A stretch of 64,000 bases of DNA from Chitinophagales bacterium (GCA_015655125.1 JAATFP010000078.1:1-64000), one strand, 5' to 3'; positions 20,292 to 31,236 are shown, numbered from the stretch's first letter. A program made the numbers and translations. Notes: generated by a model not told the origin, from the sequence alone.

Positions 20292-21228
20292 ATTTTTTTT
20301 GAATTAAATTATCTGAGTAATAAAAATTATTATTGTTGTCGATTATAAAACATTCGATGTCGTGGAACTGGTTTACGAACTCCAGGCCCTTTTCGAGGCC
20401 CATCAAAAAGACAGATGTGGCGATGGCGTCGCACAGTTCCACATCAGGCGACATTACCGTAACGCTGTGCAACCCTTCTACAGGATAGCCGGTGCGCGGG
20501 TGAATAATATGCGAATACCTGATCCCGTCGATCAACGCAAAACGTTCATAGCTGCCGGAAGTGGCGATAGCCTTGTCTTGTACCGGGATCCATGCAATAT
20601 AGTTTTCTTCCTTATGCGGATCGGCTACACCAATCTTCCAGGGTTCGCCATATGCATTCGGTCCCCAGCAAACAAGATCTCCACCGGCGTTTACCAGACC
20701 GGAAGTGACGCCTTGTTGTTGAAGGCACAATTTAATTTTGTTGGCAATATATCCTTTACCAATCGCGCCCAGTTCTATTTTCGTGCCTTTATTGGTAATG
20801 AAAATAGTTTTGTTGGCCTCATCAAGCCGGATGTATTTGTAATTGATGTTGCGAATAGAATTGATGATTTCTTCTTCCGCCGGTTTCATCGTCATCGGGC
20901 GGTCAAAGAACCAAACTTTATCGATCGACGCAAAAGTAACGTCAAACAAACCTTCCGTGAGATCAGAAATCTTTATGCTTCTTTTTACCAGAAAAAATAA
21001 TTCATCTCCCACCGCCACAGGTGCAATGCCCGCTTGCTGGTTCACCGCATACAACTCTGTTCCCGCTTCCCATGCAGAAATGATTTTTATGAGCCTGTTG
21101 GCTTCATCAAATCCTTTTTGAATGATGGCACTGGCTTCCTCCTCTTTATCCTCCGCGTACAAAATGGTAAGTTCCAGTTTTGTACTCATGGATGGAATGC
21201 TCTGCGAATATGTTTTTAACAACGACAT
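20272..21228 (-). CDS. ApbE-family FAD:protein FMN transferase
   Basis: ELGAIGKGYIANKI, GLVNAGGDLVCWG, ATSGSYERF, YSHIIHPRTGYPVEGLHSVTVMSPDVELCDAIAT. Confidence 0.92.
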   Translation of the reverse strand: MSLLKTYSQSIPSMSTKLELTILYAEDKEEEASAIIQKGFDEANRLIKIISAWEAGTELYAVNQQAGIAPVAVGDELFFLVKRSIKISDLTEGLFDVTFASIDKVWFFDRPMTMKPAEEEIINSIRNINYKYIRLDEANKTIFITNKGTKIELGAIGKGYIANKIKLCLQQQGVTSGLVNAGGDLVCWGPNAYGEPWKIGVADPHKEENYIAWIPVQDKAIATSGSYERFALIDGIRYSHIIHPRTGYPVEGLHSVTVMSPDVELCDAIATSVFLMGLEKGLEFVNQFHDIECFIIDNNNNFYYSDNLIQKKYVEVSS

Positions 21229-21632
21229 TATTTTATACTGTTGTTTAATATTTCCAAGGCTTTTTCTGCGCTTGCATCTGTGGGCACCACCGCTTTAATC
21301 GAATAATTTTCGTCGGTAACCACCAGTTTGGGGAAGGTTCCTTCACCATTTAATTTTTCTGCCAATGCTTCATTCGTCTTCACAACGTCGCCTGGCAGTT
21401 TTTTACGCTGCGGAAAATCAGCAGTATAAAAAATAAAATTCTTTTGCAGCAGGGCATCCACAGCGGTATCGTTCAATACCCTGTTTTTAAAATGATGACA
21501 GATGGTACACCAGTCGGAGCCACAGAAATATACTACGATATTTTTATGTTCCTCAATTGCCTTTCTTTGCAGTGATGCCGGCGTTTCGGGAAGGCTCAAA
21601 AAAAGCATCGCTGTGATCAGTATCTTAATCAT
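21228..21632 (-). CDS. secreted thioredoxin-family protein (CTIC)
   Basis: Signal peptide; VYFCGSDWCTICHHFKNRV; FPKLVVTDE. Shares one nucleotide with the next gene. Confidence 0.85.
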   Translation of the reverse strand: MIKILITAMLFLSLPETPASLQRKAIEEHKNIVVYFCGSDWCTICHHFKNRVLNDTAVDALLQKNFIFYTADFPQRKKLPGDVVKTNEALAEKLNGEGTFPKLVVTDENYSIKAVVPTDASAEKALEILNNSIK

Positions 21633-21657
21633 GTCAAATATTTTTTATGCAAACAGT

Positions 21658-24111
21658 TTACCTGTTCACTACAAGTTTTTGCGTAAACGTTTCGCTACCT
21701 GCATAGATCGTTACAAGATATACGGCTGCCGGCAATGCAGAAATATCGATTGCATTACGTCCCTTCACTGTAATGAGTTTGCGACCAAGTACATCGCGCA
21801 CCACCAACGATGCTGCCGACATATCAACGCCATCTACCACCACAAAACTGCTGGCCGGGTTCGGATAAATGCTCACGCGTTTTTCAGGGATTTTGATCTC
21901 TATGTTATCGATGAAAATGTTGTTGCCGCCGTTACAAACGTCGGTAAGCTTCACGCGGTTTGTCCCGGCAGGCAGCGCTATTGCGGCCTTGTTCCAGGAA
22001 GCGGCCCGGGGTGAATAAGGTTGTGCGACAGCTGCAGCAGTACTCAATATGGCCGAAGTATAACTTTGCAATGTTGTGTAGCTGCTACCGCCATTGGTAG
22101 AATATGCAACAGTTAAGCCATCAGAATAATCACCGAGAGAATAACCGGCATGTGCATAGTTGAACAACAGATAATAACCGTCGGTGACAGGCTGCGTAAC
22201 AGGAAGCACCACTTCGTAATTGCCATGCGTAGCCGCAAAATTATAGAACAGCAATGAACCCGTACCGGCGTTGTAAGCACTGATATCACTGGGTTTGATG
22301 AATTGCGTATTGCTGATCGCCCAGCAAGGTGGCGGGAACGACACAGTGTTATTTTTAAAATCTTCTTTGAATGGCAAATCAAAAACGGCGCACGCAGTGG
22401 TAAAATCTGCCGGTGATGTCCACACACTGTTTGCATCATCACACACCGATCTTACAAAGATGGAATACGAATGGCTGGCAGAAGGCAGGTCAGAAACGGT
22501 TACTGTTGTATTGGCTGTAAGGCCCGACTTTACTGCTGTTCCACCACTTCCTGCACCGGCATTTACGATCTTCCACTCATAACCGTTTGCAGGCGCGATC
22601 GGTGGTGCCGTCCACGAAATTTTCACTGCACGTTCCGTAATATCAGCAACAGAAACATTCATTGGTTCACGGCATGTAATACCGGATTTTTTTATCTGGA
22701 TATTATCTACGTAACAATTATATCCAAAACCTGAAATGAACAGGAGGCCCACATACACTTTCGCCTTGTTGGCGGCACCGGCAGGCAGCGTTATTGTTTT
22801 ATGGCTCCAGCCCACCGTGTTGCTCCACCGATCTATGGTACCATCGGGTACGGCCAGCCATATTGTTCCGTCCAAAGAATATTGTAATGATAATTTATCC
22901 GGGTAGTTCGGAAGTTCCTGCGAATGGAACCATTCAAACTCAACATCCACGCTGTTTACACCACTCGTGTTTAACGCGGGACTCACGAGGCGCATTTGCG
23001 TGTTGGCAGCAATGGTATTCGAGCTAAACAGTAGCATATTGCTTCCTTCAAAGGCATTTGCCGAAGGCGTAGTACCGGTAGGCGGATAGGTAAAGTCGAT
23101 AGACAAAGGTCCCGCAACAAAATTCTGCGACCAACACGAAGGGCGTATATTAGAATTAAAGCCTTCTGTAAAAGGCAGCGGATAAGTTTCACAAAGTGTT
23201 GTAAAATCATATGGACCGGTCCATGGACTTGTGCCGCTGGTGCATTTTGCCCGAACATATAATTTATAATTTACGCCCGCACTCAAGCCTGTTACGTTAG
23301 CAGTGCTGATACTTCCGGCAGTGCTTCCGTTGGTGATCAAACCTGCTGTGCCACTGCCACCTGCACCAGTGGTTCGCACTTCCCAATCAAACCCGTTTGG
23401 ACTATTGGCAGGAAATCCTGTCCATGAAACGGTAGCGCTTGTGGTGGTGATATTGCCTGCCGATAAAGCCGAAGGATTGATGCAACTAGCCAACGGCGTT
23501 GATCCGAATCTCACATTGGCACGTTCCCAAACAGGTGTAAGCTGATCGGCCGGTGTCCATGGCGCAACTGTGTTAAGGTCGCCAAAGTTGCCGTTCTCTT
23601 TTGCGGGACTTGTAGTAGTGTACCGGTATTGGGGCCGTCCTGATGCAATTGCCGCGCCGCTGTTATTTAATACGAGTACAGCTAAATTTTTCGTAAGGTC
23701 GTCGTATTGAAACGGCGTATTCAATGTTACCTGTTGCCACCCGGTTCCGGAATTGGGAAAATTGCCCGCCCACACCAACGTATAGCCATCAAGACTTGTA
23801 TTGAACTTTACCACCCCCGTACCATAATTGGCGAGCGTTGTTTTCTTCATGTAGATCTTCACATCATTGATTTCCTGAGTGCTTGTACCCGATGCCTTAT
23901 CGAAAGCCAGTGTTGTAATGTTCATCGTAGTACCCATCTCCGAACTGAGGTAAATCATTTCAGATGCGGAATAACTATAAAAAGTGCCGATTGGCTGCGA
24001 CGTAGTGGAACCGGTTCCGTTGCCAATAGTAATGGTTGTTTGCGCTGAGCAAATGTTGCAAAAACATGCCAGCAAAATAACCACGGCATATTTACATAAA
24101 ATATTTCTCAT
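21658..24111 (-). CDS. T9SS-secreted protein with fibronectin type III domains
   Basis: Fn3 repeats (ATVSWTGFPANSPNGFDWEVRTTG...), C-terminal VSIYPNPASSFVVVDG...AAVYLVTIYAGSETFTQKLVVNR. Start placed at ATG 24111 (MRNILCKYAVV); supplied ORF uses TTG 24156. Confidence 0.85.
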   Translation of the reverse strand: MRNILCKYAVVILLACFCNICSAQTTITIGNGTGSTTSQPIGTFYSYSASEMIYLSSEMGTTMNITTLAFDKASGTSTQEINDVKIYMKKTTLANYGTGVVKFNTSLDGYTLVWAGNFPNSGTGWQQVTLNTPFQYDDLTKNLAVLVLNNSGAAIASGRPQYRYTTTSPAKENGNFGDLNTVAPWTPADQLTPVWERANVRFGSTPLASCINPSALSAGNITTTSATVSWTGFPANSPNGFDWEVRTTGAGGSGTAGLITNGSTAGSISTANVTGLSAGVNYKLYVRAKCTSGTSPWTGPYDFTTLCETYPLPFTEGFNSNIRPSCWSQNFVAGPLSIDFTYPPTGTTPSANAFEGSNMLLFSSNTIAANTQMRLVSPALNTSGVNSVDVEFEWFHSQELPNYPDKLSLQYSLDGTIWLAVPDGTIDRWSNTVGWSHKTITLPAGAANKAKVYVGLLFISGFGYNCYVDNIQIKKSGITCREPMNVSVADITERAVKISWTAPPIAPANGYEWKIVNAGAGSGGTAVKSGLTANTTVTVSDLPSASHSYSIFVRSVCDDANSVWTSPADFTTACAVFDLPFKEDFKNNTVSFPPPCWAISNTQFIKPSDISAYNAGTGSLLFYNFAATHGNYEVVLPVTQPVTDGYYLLFNYAHAGYSLGDYSDGLTVAYSTNGGSSYTTLQSYTSAILSTAAAVAQPYSPRAASWNKAAIALPAGTNRVKLTDVCNGGNNIFIDNIEIKIPEKRVSIYPNPASSFVVVDGVDMSAASLVVRDVLGRKLITVKGRNAIDISALPAAVYLVTIYAGSETFTQKLVVNR

Positions 24112-24144
24112 ATATTGCTTGAACAGTTTTATTCGGTTTTGGTA

Positions 24145-24161
24145 AACCGGCCGCAAAATTA
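24145..24161 (-). promoter_or_regulatory. Bacteroidota-type -7 box TAATTTTG followed by CGGCCGGTTT
   Basis: Minus-strand TAATTTTGCGGCCGGTTT, about 35 nt before ATG 24111; nearly identical element before the paralogue. Confidence 0.55.
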
Positions 24162-24229
24162 TCGGTCGTCAGTTTATCGAGCGTTTTCGATGCGGAAAAA
24201 AACTGCCGCATGCGGAATATTTTTAAAAT

Positions 24230-27200
24230 TTACAATTGTATGGCAATTATTTTTTTGATTGCACCATTAATGATTACCAGCTGATAATTTCCAGGAATTA
24301 TTTTTTTGCCGGGAGTCATGCTGTGTACAAAATGACGTTGATTGATATTCACTTTGTCCGATTGAATCAACTGGCCTCCTGCATTGACCAATAGTAATTG
24401 ATACGCGCCATCTTTCTGATCATCAAAATAAATATGGATCGTTTGATCAACAACCGGGTTAGGATAAACGCTGATGGTACCGTTGGCGGGTACGGCAGCT
24501 ACTTTTACAACCGGGCTGTAATAAAATGAGCCATCGCTATCCACCACTTTTATACGATAAAAAATGCTTTGCGCCGGCGCAGAAAGATCAATACCTGCGT
24601 ATGTATCTTTTGCAGCAGCAGCGATGGTTTAAATACTGTTGAAAACACTTCCGTCAATGCTTCTTTCAATAACATATTGTTTCACATTCATCTCCTGCTG
24701 CACGTTCCATTTTACTTCTACAGTATTGTTATCTTTTCGTTTTGCAGCGATCGAAGTGATGTTTACCGGCAATATCGCACCGGGCTTAAACACCAGCCTG
24801 AACCTGTCGGCGGCCATACTTCCGGATGCTGAAGTGATCGTTACAGGAACAAAAATACTGTCAGTAAAATACACGGGGATTGAAGTTTGCAGGTAAGCAT
24901 CTTCGAAAAATGCCAGGGAAGAAGTGACAGGCATATGTTGAACCGCGATGACGATCGTATAATTTCCTGTTTTAAGATTGGATGTATTATAAAATAATGT
25001 ATCGGTATTTTGCAGGTGGCCACGTGCTTCTACGCTGAGCTTTTTTGTTTGGCGAAGCAAGGAAAAGTTCTCTCCGCCATTCGCTATTTTGAGCGCATCA
25101 TCTCCATCCACTGCGCCGCTATACTGATCATCAAACACTACCCTGTTACCATCAGCAAGTTCGCCAGCGGAAGTATACAATAAAGTACTGAGCATAGCAA
25201 CAGAACTTCCATCAACCTCATTTTCGCCGCGATGAACAAGTTGACTACCGGAAGTTTTCACCTGCTCATCAAAATTGATCGTTGCATTTCCGGAAGAAGA
25301 AGTTCGAACAAAAAATGCCTGCCCGCTTTGAATGTTGCGTTGGGCCATTCCTTGCTGGTAATAAATTTTTCCGCCGCCGGGTGTGGCAATATAACCGGTA
25401 GCAGCTGCCATTGTTTGATAACCACCCGCATTATAAGAACCCACCAGTGAAGGATCCCAGGCATAATAAACGGGGTCGATACCAGGGCTTTTCTGATACA
25501 ACTTTTCAAAATCTATTGCCGATGGATAAGGATTTCCAACAGATTCAAAGTGTTCTGCCGAATTTGTAACGATTGACTGTGGTAACATCGTTGCATCATA
25601 TACTTTTCCTTTTGCCCTCAAAGTAACCGGCGACGTGGCTTCGGGGCCATTGGCAGTAACGCTCCTGTCGCCTCTTACATATAACATATAGCCCATCCTG
25701 TTGCCTAATGAACGTTTTGTTCCGGTGGCAGAGGGAAGTGCGCTCCAGTTGTTCGTTGCAACGGAATATGTTTTAATAGACGTACCAATGCTATAAGCAT
25801 CGAAGCCGTTCGTTGCATCGTAGGTCGGGTCAGTGATATTTACACCATAGCCCGCCACCGGGCTCCCGTTTTCCTGCCATGTTTCACGGATAGTGGCCGC
25901 AGTATTGTCTTCCGCTCCCTGTACGGGTGCCGAAAGAAACTGCCAGCTTTTTCCATGCACCGTTGCAGACGGCACACCGATGTTGATGAAACGCTCAATG
26001 ATGAAGCGCCCGTTTCCATACGTAAACCCTGTTGCATTACCGGAAGCCGCTATAGATGCGGTTCCTGTAGCATTGGAGTGCAAAGTGACATCAAAATCCG
26101 ACAAGTGTAATTTACCGGAAACCGGTATAATGGAATCCTGGATCGTAATAGAACGATCCAGCAGAACGCCTGAACCGGTATTAGCTATTTCCAATACTTT
26201 CAGTTCCTGCGGAGCGGCAAAGCCTCCCGGCCCGGGAAAGGTTTGCTGCGTTGATCCCGCCAGTTTTATCTTTCCATTTGCCGTAAGCAATCCCTCATTA
26301 AGAACATTTCCCGTGGCAACAAGCACCGCATTTTCTTCTATTATAACCTGGGCACCTGAAGCTATTAAAATGTTTCTGACCTCACCAACATTGCCGGCTT
26401 CCAGAACCGGGTAAAACGAAACTCCTGCCGGAATCGTTACGTCCGATGTTGAAGAGGGAATGTTTCGGTAGCACCAATTCATCGCATCGCTCCAGTTGGA
26501 AGTAATCCCCCGCCAGGTGCTTTTGGTAAGATCAGCCGATTGTATTTCATATGCACCCATATCGATGATGGAATATGCGGTACGAGGTTGATTGTTTATA
26601 TCAACAAGAATCGTAGCTGGTAATAATCCTGTTGAGCCCCCGTTGAATGCGGGTGAGCAGGATTGCAAACCGTACTCACCGGCAACTGATGGAGCCGCTG
26701 AAGCTGCTACGGCATTTTGCAGTAAGGGATCTGCAACAAGATTGGACGCACCTTTGAGCAAAGTTCCTTCCATGATACTGTAGCTGATCAACGTATCGCC
26801 AACATTGTAATAGATACTTGCCGGAACACCTGCATTGTTCCATATAATGCTGTTTGCAATCAATGGCGAAGAGTTGGTATTATAGATCCCGCCACCTGTA
26901 GCTGCATTGTTGGAAGCAATTGTACAATTGATAATCGATGAATTGGCGTTGGCCTCGTTATATAAAGCACCCCCATTGCCAGTAGCCTTGTTTCCTGAAA
27001 AAATACAATTGGAAATTTCTGGCGAATAAGCATTTACAAACATACCGCCCGCATTTACAGCCGTATTACCGCTGATAATGCAGGTTCTGAAAACAATTTT
27101 CACAACCGGCAGATTATTGCCTGAAACATGCACACCTCCGCCTGCATTCTGTGCAGTAGTTGTTCCGTTGTAAACTTTCGTTCCCGTACCATTTGCATTT

Positions 27201-28210
27201 CCGTTCCTGATCCTTAATCCGTCAACGATCACGCTATCGCCGTTGTTTGCCACTCCGGCCACCATCACCACGTGATAGCTGTTATCACTTATGTCATTTA
27301 CGACCCCAATGTCGCCACTTAAAATGGTAGGATACAGTGTAACGTTGCGGCTTGTTCCACCCGAAGCATAGCCTCCATATAATTTAAGGTTCGTCCTTGA
27401 AATGGTGAATGCACTGTCGCGATTCGTATTGCTGGTTGGTTTATAGGTTCCTTTGGCAATTAATATTTTGCTGATGCCTGTACATGAATTTGCAATACTC
27501 AATGCGTCACGTAATTCTTTGATAGGCGTTCCCCATGAATCGCCTTTGCCGGAAACCGCGATGCTGCTATCCACATACAAAGTATTTCCTGTAGGGCAGG
27601 AAGAAAAAGTGAGCCGCACATTCGCCCGCTCCAGCACAGGTGTAAGTTGTGCCGTTGCCGACCACGGCGTTGGATCGCTGCTATAATTTCCGTTATAGCG
27701 GAATGAAGTGGCCGAAGTGGTATAGCGATATTGCGGGCGCCCGGAAGAAATAATGTTTCCCCGGTTATTAATTACCAGCACCTGGAGATTCTTTGTGTTG
27801 TCGTTGTAATCAAACGGTACATTCAACGCAACATCCTGCCAGCCGCTTGCACTATTTGGAAAGTTGCCCGACCAAACCAACGTATACCCGGAAAGGCTGG
27901 TGGTAAATTTAGCAGTACTTGTTCCATAATTCGCAACGCTGGTCATGCGCATGTAAATAAAAATCCCGGAAGGTTGCTCCGTACTTGCCCCGGAAGCTTT
28001 ATCAAATGCGAGGTTCACGATCGTTCCCGTGATACCTATTTCAGCTGCTGTGTAGATCATTTCAGAAGCCGAATAATTTGAAAAGGTGTAAATAGGTTGT
28101 GATGTGGTATAACCTGTTCCGGTACCGATTGTTTTAATTGTTTGTGAAAATGAAAAAAAAGGGAGAGCTGAAAAAATAAAAAAAGCAAGGTTTCGTAAAG
28201 ACAATATCAT
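24230..28210 (-). pseudogene. large T9SS-type secreted protein interrupted by an in-frame TAA at 24629-24631
   Basis: ORFs 24629..28210 and 24230..24547 are in the same frame; reading through gives ...VIERSIDGSVFNSI*TIAAAAKDTYAGIDLSAPAQSIFYRIKVVDSDGSFYYSPVVKV...VYPNPVVDQ, a typical T9SS tail. Confidence 0.85.
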
Positions 28211-28252
28211 GACAAAAGAGATAAAATGTTAGAAATGAAGCACGGTTATTTT

Positions 28253-28269
28253 AACCGGCCGCAAAACTA
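28253..28269 (-). promoter_or_regulatory. Bacteroidota-type -7 box TAGTTTTG followed by CGGCCGGTT
   Basis: Minus-strand TAGTTTTGCGGCCGGTT, 43 nt before ATG 28210; shares TTTTGCGGCCGGTT with 24145-24158. Confidence 0.55.
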
Positions 28270-28486
28270 GTTGCATGCCTGTCCGATTAAGTTCCGCATG
28301 CGGAAAAACGGTTACTCATTTGGGAATAACACGTTAGTTTTTATGTTTTGATGTATGAAAAATATTTTTTCATTTATTATCTGACAAAGCGATGACGATC
28401 ATTCACACAAAATTTATTTTAACGGGTCAACGATCCTATTTTTTGTGGCAAAAAGCTTTCCTTTATTGTATTAACGCTTCCTTACC

Positions 28487-29412
28487 ATGAAAGAAAATAA
28501 GTTACCAATTTTATTAGTAGCGGTTTGTATATTCAGTTGCAAACAAAAAAACACAATTGTTTCGCAAACGAATGCAACTGTTTCGACTGTTTCGGTAAAA
28601 ACAGCGGAACAGGTTTCAACGGAAAACACTGCTGCCTGCAAATACGATCTTGCCCATCCAACCCGGCATTGGTCGTTGCCCGATCCACTGGTGGAAGTTT
28701 CCGGAAATGCGTGGATAAATGAAAATCATCTGTTGCTGATTGAAGATCTGAACCCGGATCTATATCTGATAAAATCGACGACGATCAAGCAACATTGGAG
28801 AAAACTATCTCCTTTTATTCCTCCCAAAAAGAAAAAACCGACATCGAAGATGTAACGATCGCTGACAATGTAGTATACGCTTTGTGGAGCCGCGGAACTT
28901 TATTCAGGATCGCCGGATGGCAGGATAAACCTGTAGTTGAAGCTATCAATACCGGACTGAAAAAAGAAAATAATCCAGAGGGCCTGTGCTACGATCCGGT
29001 AACACAAAAGCTGCTCATTGCCTGTAAAGACGATGCCGGCATTGCAGGTGAAAAAAAGTCGGCGAAGGCCGTGTACGGATTTGATATTGCAGCAATGAAA
29101 CTTCTGCCATCACCTGTATTGATCATACAAAAAAAAGATTTTGAACCGATTACCGGCAATAAGATCAGCTTCAATCCATCCGCTATTGCGGTTCATCCGG
29201 TAACGCACGATATCTACATCTTAACTACAAGGGACAATAAAGGGATGGCAATCTTTTCACATGACGGGGTTTTAAAATCTTACCAGGAAACCGACAAAAA
29301 CCTGATGCCTCAACCGGAAGGAATATGCTTTTCGCCGGATGGAAAGCTGTTCATCAGTTCCGAAGGAAAGCAGGGACAGCCCGGAAATTTGTTCGAGTTT
29401 AATTTCAGGTAA
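28487..29412 (+). pseudogene. SdiA-regulated-like beta-propeller lipoprotein, frameshifted at 28771-28774
   Basis: ORFs 28487..28855 and 28795..29412 join by restoring one A in AAAA: ...LLLIEDLNPDLYLIK-IDDDQATLEKTISFYSSQKEKTDIEDVTI.... Confidence 0.8.
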
Positions 29413-29448
29413 AAAAAGAAATATTTTTTACATAAATAAATATATGCT

Positions 29449-29576
29449 ATGAAAATTCTGTTTTTATTTTACTGCCGATGATCGTATTATTTAGCGGTTG
29501 CAGACAATTGAATGCAAATGACCCAATAAGTAAAACAGGTAACATTGCCATCGGCATTGTACCACCCGCTGAATGA
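29449..29576 (+). pseudogene. small lipoprotein ORF with apparent 1-nt deletion in TTTTT at about 29461-29465
   Basis: ATGAAAATTCTG(T)TTTTTATTTTACTGCCG: one extra T restores MKILFFILLPMIVLFSGCRQLNANDPISKTGNIAIGIVPPAE*. Confidence 0.6.
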
Positions 29577-29658
29577 ACTGCAAATAACATCGAAAAACTT
29601 CTTATATTATGTCCTGAACCGGAACATCTTTATTCATCATATTAATTCGTTCTTGCAA

Positions 29659-31236
29659 ATGCTGGAATATTTTCCTTTTTACCTGGGTATGATCGTAGCC
29701 ATTTTGCTGTTGATCATGCTGGCAAATAAAATAAAGGTTGCCTATCCCGTATTGTTGGTGATAGCGGGCCTGGCGATCAGTTTTATTCCGGGCATACCGG
29801 CTATTCACATGGATCCGGAAATGATCTTTTTTATTTTTCTCCCGCCGTTGTTGTATGAAGCCTCGTGGGCGGTGTCGTGGAAAGAGATGTGGAAGTGGCG
29901 ACGCATTATCACGAGTTTCGCTTTTGTGGTGGTGTTCCTTACGGCCATGTCGGTAGCGTTTGTGGCCAACCATTTTATTCCTGGCTTTTCGCTGGCGCTC
30001 GGATTTTTACTTGGAGGAATCGTATCTCCACCGGATGCTGTAAGTGCAGGTGCCATCCTGAAATTTGTAAAAGTTCCTAAACGAATGTCATCTATTCTCG
30101 AAGGAGAAAGTTTGTTGAACGATGCGTCTTCTCTTATCATCTTCCGCTTTGCTTTTATAGCCGTCGCTACTGGGCAATTCATCTGGTACGAGGCTGCGCT
30201 TTCTTTCAGCTGGATGCTGACAGGCGGCGTCGGCATCGGTTTGCTCATCGGCTGGATATTTATGAAGGCCCATAAATATTTACCCACTGACGCTAATTCC
30301 GATATTGTGCTAACGATCGTAGCGCCCTACATCATGTATCTCGCGGCCGAAAAAGCGCATACCTCAGGCGTGTTGGCAGTTGTAAGCGGCGGATTGATGC
30401 TGTCGCACAAACGTCATCTTTTTCTAAGCAGCGCATCCCGCCTGCGTGGCGTGAATGTTTGGGAAAGTTTCGTGTTCATCCTGAACGGGGTGGTATTTAT
30501 GCTTATCGGGCTGGCGCTTCCGGAAATTACCGCCGGGCTCGGTAATGTAAGTATTACATCGGCCATCGGGTATGGTGTACTTATAACGGTTGTGTTGATT
30601 GTGGGAAGGATTTTATCGGCATTCGGTGCCGTGATCACCACCCTGGTCATGCGCAATTTCATCACCGTAGCGGATGGTGGCAGGAACCCCGGGTTCAAAG
30701 CGCCCTTTCTCCTGGGGTGGACAGGTATGCGAGGCGTGGTTTCTCTCGCAGCAGCTTTATCCATTCCTGTGCAACTTAATGATGGAACTGCTTTCCCGCA
30801 AAGGAACCTTATTCTTTTTATAACATTCGTTGTGATCCTCCTCACTTTACTCATACAAGGGCTGACACTCCCGTATTTGATCCGGAAAATAAAATTACCT
30901 GATTTTGATGAAAGTGTACCTGAAGAAGAAGCCGACAGCAGGATCAGGAAAGAACTGGCCCAACTCGCGTTGTCGCATTTAAAAACGAATTACAGCCTAC
31001 AGCTAAGCAACCAGCCCATGCTACAGCAAATGGCCGCGAAGTGGGAATCTCACAGCAACATGACAGGCGACGTACAGATGGCAGACGAAGTTAAAGTAGT
31101 GTACACCGATATCCTCAAGCAACAACGGGAATGGTTGCTTAAAAAAAATGACGAAGATGAACATTTTGATGAAGATGTGATGCGAAAACATTTTCAGCAC
31201 CTGGATCTTGAAGAAGAAAAGCTACGTTTTTTGTAA
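29659..31236 (+). CDS. CPA1-type Na+/H+ antiporter
   Basis: Multiple TMs; FIFLPPLLYEASW, SPPDAVSAGAILKFVKVPKRMSSILEGESLLNDASSLI, GWTGMRGVVSLAAALSIP. Start taken as ATG 29659 in the ORF called from 29545. Confidence 0.93.
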   Translation: MLEYFPFYLGMIVAILLLIMLANKIKVAYPVLLVIAGLAISFIPGIPAIHMDPEMIFFIFLPPLLYEASWAVSWKEMWKWRRIITSFAFVVVFLTAMSVAFVANHFIPGFSLALGFLLGGIVSPPDAVSAGAILKFVKVPKRMSSILEGESLLNDASSLIIFRFAFIAVATGQFIWYEAALSFSWMLTGGVGIGLLIGWIFMKAHKYLPTDANSDIVLTIVAPYIMYLAAEKAHTSGVLAVVSGGLMLSHKRHLFLSSASRLRGVNVWESFVFILNGVVFMLIGLALPEITAGLGNVSITSAIGYGVLITVVLIVGRILSAFGAVITTLVMRNFITVADGGRNPGFKAPFLLGWTGMRGVVSLAAALSIPVQLNDGTAFPQRNLILFITFVVILLTLLIQGLTLPYLIRKIKLPDFDESVPEEEADSRIRKELAQLALSHLKTNYSLQLSNQPMLQQMAAKWESHSNMTGDVQMADEVKVVYTDILKQQREWLLKKNDEDEHFDEDVMRKHFQHLDLEEEKLRFL

